Shown here: positions 37,849-46,387 of the stretch, in pieces
Layout: each line of letters begins with the position of its first letter
How positions within the stretch are numbered: the first letter of the stretch is position 1
Origin: JANQPX01 sp050633905
GTDB taxonomy: Bacteria; Pseudomonadota; Alphaproteobacteria; Geminicoccales; Geminicoccaceae
Length of the DNA stretch: 64,000 nt
NCBI GenBank assembly: GCA_050633905.1
Contig: JBOEHJ010000064.1
Location: forward strand, 1 to 64,000
Direction of reading: 5' to 3'
Translations under genes and position numbers: made by a program
Notes under the pieces: generated by a model
Database searches by the model: none
Told to the model about the DNA's origin: nothing
Seen by the model: only the letters and a program-made list of their open reading frames with translations

Positions 37849-38502
37849 CTACAAATATGGATCGCCTTTTTGTCTTTTGCGGATAGGGGCCGCTGGCGTC
37901 CCATAATAGACGGTCTCGTCAACGCAGTCCTTGTTCACATAGCTCATGCTGCCGACAACAACATCGCTGCCGACATTAATGGAGTGTCTGATGACGGTCC
38001 CCATGCCGATCATGGACCGTTCAGCGATCCGAACACCGCCGCCCGTCACGCTTCCCGGTCCAAGAGAAGAATAGACCGCCATATGGCAATCATGATCGAT
38101 TGATGAGCGGGTGTTGACGATGCAAAAATCACCGATCGTCGTATTAGCGCCGACGACAGCACTTTGCAAAACAACAGCGCCTTCCCCTATTTCTGAGAAT
38201 CGTGATATTGAAGCATCGGCGTGGATAATTTTTGGAAAGATAGATAAGGGACGTTGAGATCTAGTATTTTTGACGATTTCTTCTCTAAGGCAATTGTCAC
38301 CAACGGCAACCACAAGCATTGGGCTTTCTTCTTCTGCAAGAAGCGTTTTGACATCGAAACCGAGAAGTTCTTTCTTTCCGCTATTTTCATCAAGAAAATA
38401 TTTAATCTCATAGCCGGACGAAACAATACTCTCAGCCAGACTTGTCGCGTGCCCGCCGCTGCCGATGACGATCACACTATTTTCTTTTTTCATCAAACCC
38501 AA
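37849..38502 (-). CDS. PglD/NeuD-like sugar O/N-acetyltransferase
   Basis: 217 aa: an N-terminal nucleotide-sugar-binding Rossmann part (SVIVIGSGGHATSLAESIVSSGYEIKYFLDEN) followed by a left-handed beta-helix of hexapeptide repeats (EGAVVLQSAVVGANTTIGDFCIVNTRSSIDHDC, VRIAERSMIGMGTVI). His in SIDHDCHM is the catalytic base position of PglD. Acetyl-CoA dependent; expected to make UDP-diNAc-bacillosamine from the PglE product. Separated from pglF/C/E-like genes by 2.5 kb. Its start-proximal coding is AT-rich. Confidence 0.85.
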   Translation of the reverse strand: MGLMKKENSVIVIGSGGHATSLAESIVSSGYEIKYFLDENSGKKELLGFDVKTLLAEEESPMLVVAVGDNCLREEIVKNTRSQRPLSIFPKIIHADASISRFSEIGEGAVVLQSAVVGANTTIGDFCIVNTRSSIDHDCHMAVYSSLGPGSVTGGGVRIAERSMIGMGTVIRHSINVGSDVVVGSMSYVNKDCVDETVYYGTPAAPIRKRQKGDPYL

Positions 38503-38818
38503 CCTGCCAGAGTTATTTATTGGACAAAAATGTCAGGATACTCTTGGACAAGACTTTGTCGTCCAGACAGGCAATTTTATCCCAACGCACAGAACCAAAG
38601 ACGCAAGCTACAGAAAACATTACAACGCTCAGATATGACCGTAGTTTTCTCCCAGATCAACCCTTGGTCATCTACCTATAAAAAAGAAAGGGTCTCTAAC
38701 GGGCTTTGTTGCAGAGATGTTGATGTGGAGACCTTCCAGTGCTCTCCCCACTTCAGGAAATGCTCTGGGGCGACGATACTAAGATGCCGAACGCCAGCTG
38801 ACGACATCGATAGCTCGC

Positions 38819-38893
38819 CAGGCATTGTTGCCTGGGTTCAATCTGTAGGGAGGGGATGAGGGCTGGTTCTGTATGATCGGACAGGGCTCTAAT
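38819..38893. repeat. Half-palindrome, copy F, next to a shared 15-bp word
   Basis: Read on the minus strand, 38838-38893 gives the family arm GAGCCCTGTCCGATCATACAG then AACCAGCCCTCATCCCCTCC; the matching second arm is missing. At its edge lies CCAGGCA-TTGT-TGCCTGG (38818-38835), a perfect hairpin sharing 15 bp with 24049-24063. GGGCTTTGTTGC at 38701 looks like another IS-type end. The gap 38503-38888 otherwise holds nothing recognisable. Confidence 0.45.
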
Positions 38894-40025
38894 CGTCGTA
38901 AGGCACGCCGAGACGCTTGGCGTTCAACGCGCCATTGCCGAAGAACTGGGTGCTTCTGCCGACATCGTGGTTTTCCAGCTTTCGCTGGATGTCAGGGTTG
39001 AAGCGGCCGAGCTTGATGAACCCGTCGCTGAACCAACCATTACCTTGGCCGCTGCCGTCGATATAGCCGGCAAAGGAGGCTTCGCCTTGATCATCAACAC
39101 GCCAAATGACTTCCTGAAAGGTCAATGAGAGGGCCCTTATATCCTTGAGGGTCCAGTCCTCCCCGAGCTCGACGGCCTCGACCACATAGGACACGACGGC
39201 ATTACCGTGATTCACATCCTGCCCTGGCCGTGCTTCGCTCTCCCAGACAGAGTCCCAAAAATACCCACCGGGCACGCTGGGGTGATTCTTGATATTGTCC
39301 TTGATGGACTGGCTGATCTTCTGCCCGATGGTGATCGCCTTTTGTCGTCGCTCATCATCCTTCGTGAGCCTGGAGAGCTCCAAGGCGATATAGGCCCAAT
39401 GTGACGCCATATGGGTCCGGCTTCTGAAGATGTTGCCCTGGCCACGCGCGTACCATTTGTCGAAGATCTGGACCTCGAGAAATGCCAGGACATCATCATA
39501 GGCAGCTTGATAGGAGCTCTGCTGGCGGGTGATCCCCTGTTCGTCCATCACACGCAGCAGACGAGCGACATAGCGCCAGAAATAGCTCTCGAAGAGCGGG
39601 TACTCCTCGCCATCGATCTTGGGATCGGGATGTCGGCTCGCCCCCCAGCCCTTGAAGCCGTCCCGGTACTGGCTGTTCGGAATTTCTGAGGAGACGACAG
39701 CACTGGCCATCACCTCCCATATATATGTCAGCGCGTGATTGAGATATTCGGTGTTGCCGGTCGCTTCATATTGGGCCGCAAAGCCGTCGATCGCATAGGC
39801 GAGTTGATAGTGGAGAAAACTGTCCCCGCTCTCGGCAAGATCAAGATTTTCCAGATGCTCCGTGGCCATGCGCTCGCGGAACCTATTCTCCCAAGCAGCG
39901 ATGGTCATCAACCTCGTCTGGCTTTCCGCCAGGGCGTCTGTTTGACCAGGAAAAGGAAGCGCTGCAAGCATGCCCAGCCATGCTAGGAAGACCACCATCC
40001 TTTTAAGCGTTGCGACCATCAGCAT
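38889..40025 (-). CDS. Exported helical-toroid protein, possible glycan lyase/hydrolase
   Basis: 378-aa protein with a clear signal peptide (VVFLAWLGMLAALPFPG, cleavage near DALA/ES). GAGGATAGA before ATG 40025 supports the start. The mature part is almost all helical with repeated amphipathic pairs, as in (alpha/alpha) toroids: HYQLAYAIDGFAAQYEATG, SHWAYIALELSRL, NHGNAVVSYVVEAVELG and GQGNGWFSDGFIKLG. The conserved-looking Trp, His and Asp residues in these segments could form a sugar cleft. I cannot assign a family. The context, a glycan locus with another exported toroid enzyme (PL10, 400-1767), suggests polymer trimming. Two genes upstream of palindrome copy F in transcription terms. Confidence 0.6.
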   Translation of the reverse strand: MLMVATLKRMVVFLAWLGMLAALPFPGQTDALAESQTRLMTIAAWENRFRERMATEHLENLDLAESGDSFLHYQLAYAIDGFAAQYEATGNTEYLNHALTYIWEVMASAVVSSEIPNSQYRDGFKGWGASRHPDPKIDGEEYPLFESYFWRYVARLLRVMDEQGITRQQSSYQAAYDDVLAFLEVQIFDKWYARGQGNIFRSRTHMASHWAYIALELSRLTKDDERRQKAITIGQKISQSIKDNIKNHPSVPGGYFWDSVWESEARPGQDVNHGNAVVSYVVEAVELGEDWTLKDIRALSLTFQEVIWRVDDQGEASFAGYIDGSGQGNGWFSDGFIKLGRFNPDIQRKLENHDVGRSTQFFGNGALNAKRLGVPYDD

Positions 40026-40111
40026 TCTATCCTCTAGACAAGTCCTTGCTTACTCTGGCGTGGTCATGGTCTGAAAACTGATAGGCTTTTTTTTGAAGGG
40101 GGGGACCAGCG

Positions 40112-41341
40112 TCAAGCCACATGGCGCTTGACGACATCACCCAGAACAGTTTCCAACTGACGAGCCAGTAGATCCCTGGCAAACTCGTCTTCCGCAAGCT
40201 TGCGGGCATTCTGTCCGGCTGCCTTCAACCATGCTGGGTCGTCAAGGTGGGAGGTCAAGGTTCTAGCTGCCACCTCGTGATCTTCAGGATCAAGCAACAT
40301 GCCAGCTCCGGTCTTGCGGAGCAAATCAGCATGCCAGCCGCCGTAATTGATGGCAACAGGGGTCCCAGAAGCGAGACCATCGAAGAACTTGTTGGCCGAA
40401 TTGGCCTGCATTTCCGGAAGATTGATGAAAAGCGAGGTTACGACGTCGGCAGCCCGGTGAATGGCGGGCATCTCAACTTTCTTGACCCGTTCGATGATGA
40501 AGAAGTTTTTGTTGAGAACGCCAAGCCTGGTTGCCGTCTCCTGCACCTTATCCTTTTCCGCGCCACCACCGATCGCCGCGAACCGAACCTCCGGATTGAT
40601 CTCCCAAACCTTTGCCGCAAGCTCGGCCAGGTAGGAGACACCGTTCATGAAACCAAAGGTGCCACCATAGATCACCAATGGTCGGTCCTGTAGCCATTCA
40701 TGTTGCTGGCGAAACGCCTGAGCAGCCTCGGCTGAAGCGTCGAATAAATCGAGATCGCAAGCATTCGAGATGATCTTGACCTGATCACTCGGATAGCCTG
40801 CCTTGACCACACCATCGCGCATGCCAGGAGAGAGAGCGATAACCGCCGCCGAGTTCTTATAGGAAAACCGCTCAAGCCATCGGGCAACCATGATCAGCGG
40901 TCTGGACTTCAAGACGCCGATGGCGATCGGAATTTCCGGCCAGAGGTCTCGCACTTCGAACACCATCGGTCGTTTCTTGCGCTTGGCCGCCCACACCCCC
41001 GGCAGGGCGATGGTGAGCGGCGTGCTCGTCGCAAAAACGAGATCACTATCGATAGAAGCGGCCTTGCGGGCGGATGCAATCGCAAAGCGCAAAAATGCCT
41101 TGATTCGCTGGGCAAAACCCATGGAGTTATGGTATGGAACGGGTAGCCAATGCACGCGGATGCCATCCTCGTCGGTTTCGGTCCACCCCTCCTTTTCTGT
41201 CACGGCGCCCGTGGTATCCGAGGTGATAATATGAACGTCATGTCCCCATGCTACCAAACGTTTCGCCATCTCGTAGGAACGGATCCCCCCCATGCGCATT
41301 TGGGGTGTCGCGAAATACTGGTGTAGGTAGACAATCCTCAA
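40112..41341 (-). CDS. GT4 glycosyltransferase, WbuB-like
   Basis: 409-aa GT-B enzyme close to WbuB-type transferases: MRIVYLHQYFATPQMRMGGIRSYEMAKRLVAWGHDV, EVRDLWPEIPIAIGVLKSRP and ALSPGMRDGVVKAGYP are the hallmark segments; donor-site region is VTSLFINLPEMQANSANKFFDGLASGTPVAINYGG. WbuB relatives add FucNAc or similar 6-deoxy amino sugars, often to a lipid-linked diNAcBac or GlcNAc; this fits the dehydratase/aminotransferase set nearby, but the sugar is inferred. The gene for the exported toroid protein follows 86 nt downstream, and the polymerase gene at 41563 diverges. Confidence 0.88.
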   Translation of the reverse strand: MRIVYLHQYFATPQMRMGGIRSYEMAKRLVAWGHDVHIITSDTTGAVTEKEGWTETDEDGIRVHWLPVPYHNSMGFAQRIKAFLRFAIASARKAASIDSDLVFATSTPLTIALPGVWAAKRKKRPMVFEVRDLWPEIPIAIGVLKSRPLIMVARWLERFSYKNSAAVIALSPGMRDGVVKAGYPSDQVKIISNACDLDLFDASAEAAQAFRQQHEWLQDRPLVIYGGTFGFMNGVSYLAELAAKVWEINPEVRFAAIGGGAEKDKVQETATRLGVLNKNFFIIERVKKVEMPAIHRAADVVTSLFINLPEMQANSANKFFDGLASGTPVAINYGGWHADLLRKTGAGMLLDPEDHEVAARTLTSHLDDPAWLKAAGQNARKLAEDEFARDLLARQLETVLGDVVKRHVA

Positions 41342-41562
41342 TTTCCCAACTCCGAGCCAATGTAGTTTTTAGAGGTAATAGACGAACCGCAAACGCAGTT
41401 TCTTGACGGGCAAGACCCGCGAAAGATTTACTGGAAAACACCAGATGGTGTTCGACGAAAAACAGATGAATGTCAACCGAGCATCACCATAGAGAAGCCT
41501 TGTTCGCAGCAAGGGAACAAGAGCGTACTCACTGGACCATGCGATAGAGAAGACAAAAGCTA

Positions 41563-42777
41563 TTGATTGCATTCTTGTTCCGACACTCTTTTTGGATTGG
41601 TATTGCCGTCGCCATCTTGTTGGTTGGCGAAGCCAACCCCAATGAACGTTTGGTTTATTTTTCACTTCCATTGAATACGGCGATGGTTGTCATACTCGCC
41701 GCCACCGCTCTGATGACGCCCACGGCTGTCGAATCCTTACGTTTTACAGGCTGGTCATTTTTCCTGATATCGATATCGCTCGTCTACGGCTTGACGTTGT
41801 CGCAAAATTTTGAATACGCCTTATACAAAGGCGCTAACTTATTTGTCATAGTCCTTACGATTTCAGTCTCTTTTCAATACTATTACAAAAATAATCAACA
41901 AGACAAATTATGGAAAGTCGTCATTCTTATTATGCTAGCTTATCTGATTGGCGCACTTTTATTTAAGTTAAAAAATGGTTTCTGGGATCGTCAAGTCGTA
42001 TTCTTGATGAATGGCCCGATTGTTTTTGCCCGACTGATGGGTATGGCAGCCATCTTGACGCTTTTATTCACCAAGGGTCCGCTTAGGATTGCCCTGTTTA
42101 CCATCTTTCTTCTTGCAGTCCTGTGGTCCAGCTCGAAAGGACCGTTGCTGGCGATGATTTTAGTTCTGGCGCTGATGATGATTGCCCATGGCCGATTGGT
42201 CGCGCTCAGCATCATCGCCATCATCATCGTGACACCATTCCTATTGATACCCGAACAGGTTTTTAATGTTATCAGGCTGTTGGATGGTACGGGCCGAATC
42301 GCGGTGATTATCGAGTCTCTGACCTTGGGCAGCGAGCTTTCGGATGCTCATAGTGTCACGTTCGGCTCACGTTCCACCGCTTATATCAAAACATTACATC
42401 TCATTGCACAATATCCGATGGGCGTCGGACTTGGTGATTGGCAGATCCACACGAGAGAAATCATTCAATATCCTCATAATTTCTTCCTCGAAGCTATTTC
42501 CGAGCTTGGTGTGATCTTTGGAATATTGTTTGTTCTGCCCTATGTATGGTCGATCTTTGGCGCCAAGAATAAACTTTTATGGGTCGTCATCTTTTTCGCC
42601 ATTAATCAGCAAGTCAGCGGTGATCTTCTGGATTCCCGATATTGGCTGCTTTTCGGGGTGTTGGCCTGCCTGCCGACCCGGGAAGGAGACGTCGGTTTAT
42701 TGAAGGCACTCTGGCCAAAAATGCGCGGGGAACCCGTTCGGGTAGCGCACATTACCAAACCCAACGCCATACCCTGA
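41563..42777 (+). CDS. Second O-antigen ligase/polymerase-like membrane protein
   Basis: 404-aa polytopic protein with about ten membrane segments and the Wzy_C-type loop: GVGLGDWQIHTREIIQYPHNFFLEAISELGVIFGILF. The start is TTG at 41563, since the first in-frame ATG lies after the first membrane segment. Unlike its counterpart at 3345, the gene is distinctly AT-rich in its first third (about 41830-41970), suggesting a different history. Probable polymerase or ligase for the polymer using the WbuB-like transferase next door. Confidence 0.82.
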   Translation: MIAFLFRHSFWIGIAVAILLVGEANPNERLVYFSLPLNTAMVVILAATALMTPTAVESLRFTGWSFFLISISLVYGLTLSQNFEYALYKGANLFVIVLTISVSFQYYYKNNQQDKLWKVVILIMLAYLIGALLFKLKNGFWDRQVVFLMNGPIVFARLMGMAAILTLLFTKGPLRIALFTIFLLAVLWSSSKGPLLAMILVLALMMIAHGRLVALSIIAIIIVTPFLLIPEQVFNVIRLLDGTGRIAVIIESLTLGSELSDAHSVTFGSRSTAYIKTLHLIAQYPMGVGLGDWQIHTREIIQYPHNFFLEAISELGVIFGILFVLPYVWSIFGAKNKLLWVVIFFAINQQVSGDLLDSRYWLLFGVLACLPTREGDVGLLKALWPKMRGEPVRVAHITKPNAIP

Positions 42778-42810
42778 GACGACCCAGCCCGCATGGCCGG
42801 AAACTAAGCA

Positions 42811-42920
42811 CGAGCATTTCCAGGGCAGGTCGAACCGACCCTCTCCCCTGCAGGCCACCCGTTATGGTGAAATCCTGCGAGTAGTTGGTGGGGAGAGGAC
42901 CAGCGCCGCGTCAACACCTC
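42811..42920. repeat. Intergenic palindrome, copy G
   Basis: CCGACCCTCTCCCC (42836 on) pairs imperfectly with GGGGAGAGGACCAG (from about 42890). The loop contains CCACCCGTTATGGTG, the family loop word. It lies between the convergent ends of the polymerase gene (42777) and the SGNH gene (42934). Confidence 0.55.
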
Positions 42921-42933
42921 ATCGTAGACGAGA

Positions 42934-44061
42934 CTAAAGACCTGAGAGAAGGCTCTCTTGTTGGATCCAGTTGTTGATCGCGGCCGCCACCAGTTGGTGG
43001 CCATACTCGTTCCAATGGCCGTCGCTCTCGAAATTGAAGACCGTCTGATTGGCCTGCCAATCCTCCTGGAAATGGGGGTGCAGGTCTAGAAAAGGCAGAC
43101 CATGCTTGGCGGCGACGTCCGCGGACAGCTGGTTGAGGACGAGCGGAACGGTTTCGCCTACATCCTCTGCATAGATCGCGTCACGATGGCCATCCATCAC
43201 CAAGACGAGTTTGATACCGTGTTCCTTGGAAAAATCGGCAAATTGCTCAAACACGTAGTCGGTGGCGACGGCGATGTCATCCATCACTTCCGACACGGCC
43301 GCGACATCGATATTAGCCTGGTAGACCGTCTCCTCGTCAGAACCGCTGACCAGTGACTTGAGCGTGCCGACAGCTCCGTAACGGCGTTCCAGTGTGGAAT
43401 AGGTCGCGGACGCACTGATCACGTCAGTCCAGCCCGGCTCATAAGGCAGCGGCTCTTTCTCGCTGACCACCTCGCCGTTCTCAATATTCAGATGCATGAA
43501 GGACTTGATGTAGCGTCCCCATCGCGGCCGGAAGGATTCATCGAAATCATTGTGGATGAGCGGAACGATGATCAGATCAGGCTGAAAGCGCAGGACTTCC
43601 TCGCGCAACATATGCAGATATTGACTGAGAGGCGCCCCCTTGATCCCGAACCGAAATACTTCGAGCGATCCGGGCTCGCTTGCCAGATCCCGCTCGATAA
43701 CCTCGGCGAAGGTCTTATCGACATCGACCTCGCGAGCATGAACATACGAATCGCCGACAATGGCGATCCGCTGGATGCCGGGGGTCCGCTCCAGGGCATA
43801 GCTTGCATGGGGGCTGTTCCAGCCGTTCTGGTTGATCGAGAACCTGGCTTCGATCTCATCGACCCGGCGAAAGACCCCACCGGTCTCGGGCTTGTAACGG
43901 ATCACGTCGTCGATGAAGGCGTTAGCCTCAACATCAGCGCCTGGAATAAGGAAGCGAAAGACGACAAACTCGCAAAACAGCAGGAAAGCGACTGAGCTTG
44001 CAGCCAAAAGGGCGATGTTTTGGACGGCGGTTCTGATCATGGAGCGAGGCTTGGTCATCAT
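42934..44061 (-). CDS. SGNH-fold exported/membrane-anchored esterase or acyltransferase-like
   Basis: 375 aa from ATG 44061, preceded by AGAGAGAA. The open frame runs 49 codons further upstream, but that part reads through palindrome copy H, so it is not coding. One N-terminal membrane anchor (NIALLAASSVAFLLFCEFVVFRFL), then a periplasmic SGNH domain: block I IAIVGDSYVHA (Ser nucleophile), PLIHNDFDE in the middle, and the Asp-x-x-His block in FESDGHWNEYGHQLV. Enzymes of this kind add or remove O-acyl groups on glycans. It follows the carbamoyltransferase gene on the same strand and belongs to the SxtJ-DUF5989-carbamoyltransferase set. Confidence 0.75.
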   Translation of the reverse strand: MMTKPRSMIRTAVQNIALLAASSVAFLLFCEFVVFRFLIPGADVEANAFIDDVIRYKPETGGVFRRVDEIEARFSINQNGWNSPHASYALERTPGIQRIAIVGDSYVHAREVDVDKTFAEVIERDLASEPGSLEVFRFGIKGAPLSQYLHMLREEVLRFQPDLIIVPLIHNDFDESFRPRWGRYIKSFMHLNIENGEVVSEKEPLPYEPGWTDVISASATYSTLERRYGAVGTLKSLVSGSDEETVYQANIDVAAVSEVMDDIAVATDYVFEQFADFSKEHGIKLVLVMDGHRDAIYAEDVGETVPLVLNQLSADVAAKHGLPFLDLHPHFQEDWQANQTVFNFESDGHWNEYGHQLVAAAINNWIQQESLLSGL

Positions 44062-44120
44062 CGTTCTCTCTGTCGTCGTGGACAACGCGTTTTCTTCTCG
44101 TTTTGTCAATTCTTTTGAGT

Positions 44121-44202
44121 TCGGCGCCAGCCCTCTCCCCCGCAGGCCACCCGATATGATCCCGTACGTTGTCGGGTGGTTGGGAGGGAGGGCTGGCGCC
44201 GA
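44121..44202. repeat. Intergenic palindrome, copy H
   Basis: TCGGCGCCAGCCCTCTCCCC (44121-44140) pairs with GGGAGGGAGGGCTGGCGCCGA (44182-44202), 19 of 21 positions. The loop carries CCACCCGATATGAT. It lies in the 162-nt gap between the carbamoyltransferase and SGNH genes. Confidence 0.7.
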
Positions 44203-44223
44203 CGTCAACCTCTCATAGAAATG

Positions 44224-46065
44224 CTAGTCGAGCGCGAAGGCCTCCTTGTAGTCGCGCTTGAGCGCAGAGTCCTGATCGGCTTTGTCGAGCACGGCATGGC
44301 CGCAGACCAGTCTCTCGATCCCAGTTCCCATGAAGCAGCGAAAGGCATCTTCGGGTGTGCAGACGATCGGCTCGCCGCGTACGTTGAAGCTGGTATTCAC
44401 CAAAACAGGGCAGCCTGTCTCGCCATGGAAGGCTTTAAGCAGTTTGTGATAGGCCGGGTTGGTTTCCTGATGCACCGTCTGCAATCGGGCTGAATAGTCG
44501 ACATGAGTAACCGCCGGGATCCTGGAGCGGGCAACATTCAGCTTGTCGATGCCGAACAACGCCTGCTCGTCCTCGTTCATCAGCCGGCGTTTATCCTCCG
44601 CCACATCAGCGACGATCAGCATATAGGGGCTATCGCCCACATGGTCGAACCACTCACCCACATGCTCCCGCAGCACCGAGGGGGCGAAGGGGCGGAAAGA
44701 TTCGCGGTATTTCACCTTCAAATTCAAGAGACGCTGCATGGTCGGTGAGCGCGCATCGCCCAGGATCGAGCGACCGCCAAGCGCCCTTGGACCGAACTCC
44801 ATGCGCCCCTGGAACCAGCCGACCGCCTTGCCGTCGGCAAGCGCCTTGGCGGTGGCCACGATCATCTCTTCCTCTGGCAGCCTCTTGAAGACGGCACCCG
44901 CCGCTGTCAGCGATGCCTCAATCTGGTCTTGATCGAAGCCTGGGCCAAGATAGGAGCCCTTCATGCCATCCAACTTGCCATGAAGCGTTCTTGGCTGATT
45001 CTTGAAGCCATGATAACCGCAAAGGGCGGCTCCCAGAGCGCCACCGGCATCCCCCGAAGCAGGCTGGATCCAGACATTGTCGAATGCCCCGTCCCGCAGC
45101 ACTTTGCCATTGGCAACGCAATTCAACGCCACACCTCCCGCAAGGCAGAGGTTTTTCATCCCCGTTTCCTTACGAATTGAGCGGGTGAGACGCAGCATCA
45201 CCTCCTCGGTTACCTGCTGTACCGAGGCGGCGAGGTCCATCTCCCGCTGGGTTATCGGCGCCTCAGGCGCTCTCGGCGGACCGCCAAACAGGTCGTCGAA
45301 CCTGGCATTGGTCATGGTCAGCCCGGTACAATAGTCGAAATAGCGCTGATCCAGACGAAACGTGCCGTCTGGCTTCACGTCGATCAAATGGTCGCGGATC
45401 AGATCGGCATAGGTCGGTTCGCCGTAAGGGGCGAGGCCCATGATCTTGTATTCGCCGGAATTGACTTTGAAGCCGGTATAGTAGGTGAATGCCGAATAGA
45501 GCAGGCCGAGCGAATGGGGAAAGTGGATTTCCTTGAGCATGGTCAGCTCATTGCCATCGCCGACGCCGAGGCTGGTGGTGGTCCACTCCCCGACCCCATC
45601 GATGGTCAGAACCGCCGCTGCCTCGAAAGGCGAGGGAAAGAACGCACTCGCTGCGTGGCTCTGATGGTGCTCGGCAAACAGCAACCGTTTTTCCAGGTCA
45701 TCGATCTCCTGGATTTTCTCGAGCTCCTGGCAAAGCATCCGTTTTTGGAACAGTTTTTCCTTCATCCAGACTGGCATCGCCTTGCGGAACGAACGGAAAC
45801 CCCGGGGTGCAAACGCCAGATAGGTCTCGAGCAGCCGTTCGAACTTTAAAAACGGCTTGTCATAGAAGGCGATGTGATCGACGTCCGCGAGGTTGATCCC
45901 CGCCTCGGTCAGGCAGTAGCGCACCGCCTCCGTGGGGAAACCACTATCATGCTTCTTGCGGGTGAACCGCTCTTCTTGGGCAGCCGCAACGATCTTGCCG
46001 TCCACCACCAGAGCGGCGGCGCTGTCATGGTAGAACGCGGACACACCGAGAATGTGCATTGTCAT
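44224..46065 (-). CDS. Carbamoyltransferase, NodU/CmcH family
   Basis: 613-aa O-carbamoyltransferase that uses carbamoyl phosphate and ATP. The N-terminal Kae1-like domain has ILGVSAFYHDSAAALV and the metal-binding FAEHHQSHAASAFFPSPFE (His133/134/137) with VLTIDGVGEWTTTSLG; NLCLAGGVALNCVANGKVLRD is the ATP-site block. The C-terminal carbamoyl domain includes GWFQGRMEFGPRALGGRSILGDAR and LVNTSFNVRGEPIVCTPEDAFRCF. Probably carbamoylates a sugar hydroxyl or a product of the adjacent NRPS-PKS. Order on the minus strand: SxtJ-like, DUF5989-like, this gene, SGNH gene. Confidence 0.93.
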   Translation of the reverse strand: MTMHILGVSAFYHDSAAALVVDGKIVAAAQEERFTRKKHDSGFPTEAVRYCLTEAGINLADVDHIAFYDKPFLKFERLLETYLAFAPRGFRSFRKAMPVWMKEKLFQKRMLCQELEKIQEIDDLEKRLLFAEHHQSHAASAFFPSPFEAAAVLTIDGVGEWTTTSLGVGDGNELTMLKEIHFPHSLGLLYSAFTYYTGFKVNSGEYKIMGLAPYGEPTYADLIRDHLIDVKPDGTFRLDQRYFDYCTGLTMTNARFDDLFGGPPRAPEAPITQREMDLAASVQQVTEEVMLRLTRSIRKETGMKNLCLAGGVALNCVANGKVLRDGAFDNVWIQPASGDAGGALGAALCGYHGFKNQPRTLHGKLDGMKGSYLGPGFDQDQIEASLTAAGAVFKRLPEEEMIVATAKALADGKAVGWFQGRMEFGPRALGGRSILGDARSPTMQRLLNLKVKYRESFRPFAPSVLREHVGEWFDHVGDSPYMLIVADVAEDKRRLMNEDEQALFGIDKLNVARSRIPAVTHVDYSARLQTVHQETNPAYHKLLKAFHGETGCPVLVNTSFNVRGEPIVCTPEDAFRCFMGTGIERLVCGHAVLDKADQDSALKRDYKEAFALD

Positions 46066-46181
46066 TTCCTCTACACGGCATGACAGGTTCTACATGCCGT
46101 TTTTTGCCCCTTTCCGATCCGGAGCCGTTACGAGGATCGAGCAGCTGGTCTTCCAAGCGGGGAAAGGGCCAGGGCCAAAGG

Positions 46182-46334
46182 CTAAAAGATTGTATAGATG
46201 AAGGGGGCAACAGCCGTGCCCTGGGTCAGCACGATGAGGCCACCGAACAGCGCCAACATCATGACGATCGGCAGCAGCCAGTATTTCTTGCGCGCGCGCA
46301 TGAACTGCCAGAGTTCGACAAAGATCGATATCAT
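46182..46334 (-). CDS. DUF5989-like 50-aa membrane protein
   Basis: Short gene between SxtJ and the carbamoyltransferase. Translation: an amphipathic start MISIFVELWQFMRARKKYW, one membrane segment LLPIVMMLALFGGLIVLTQG, and the conserved ending TAVAPFIYTIF. This is the pattern of the DUF5989 family, which regularly accompanies carbamoyltransferase and SxtJ genes. Likely an inner-membrane partner of that module. Its role is not known. Confidence 0.82.
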   Translation of the reverse strand: MISIFVELWQFMRARKKYWLLPIVMMLALFGGLIVLTQGTAVAPFIYTIF

Positions 46335-46387
46335 CTAACCTCGTTTCCAGTCTTCAAAGCCATCCCGCCGATCTTGACCAACCATCA

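Noticed and set aside
44062..44208. N-terminal extension of the SGNH gene
   Set aside because: It would translate palindrome copy H; the ATG at 44061 has a ribosome site and a membrane anchor right after it.
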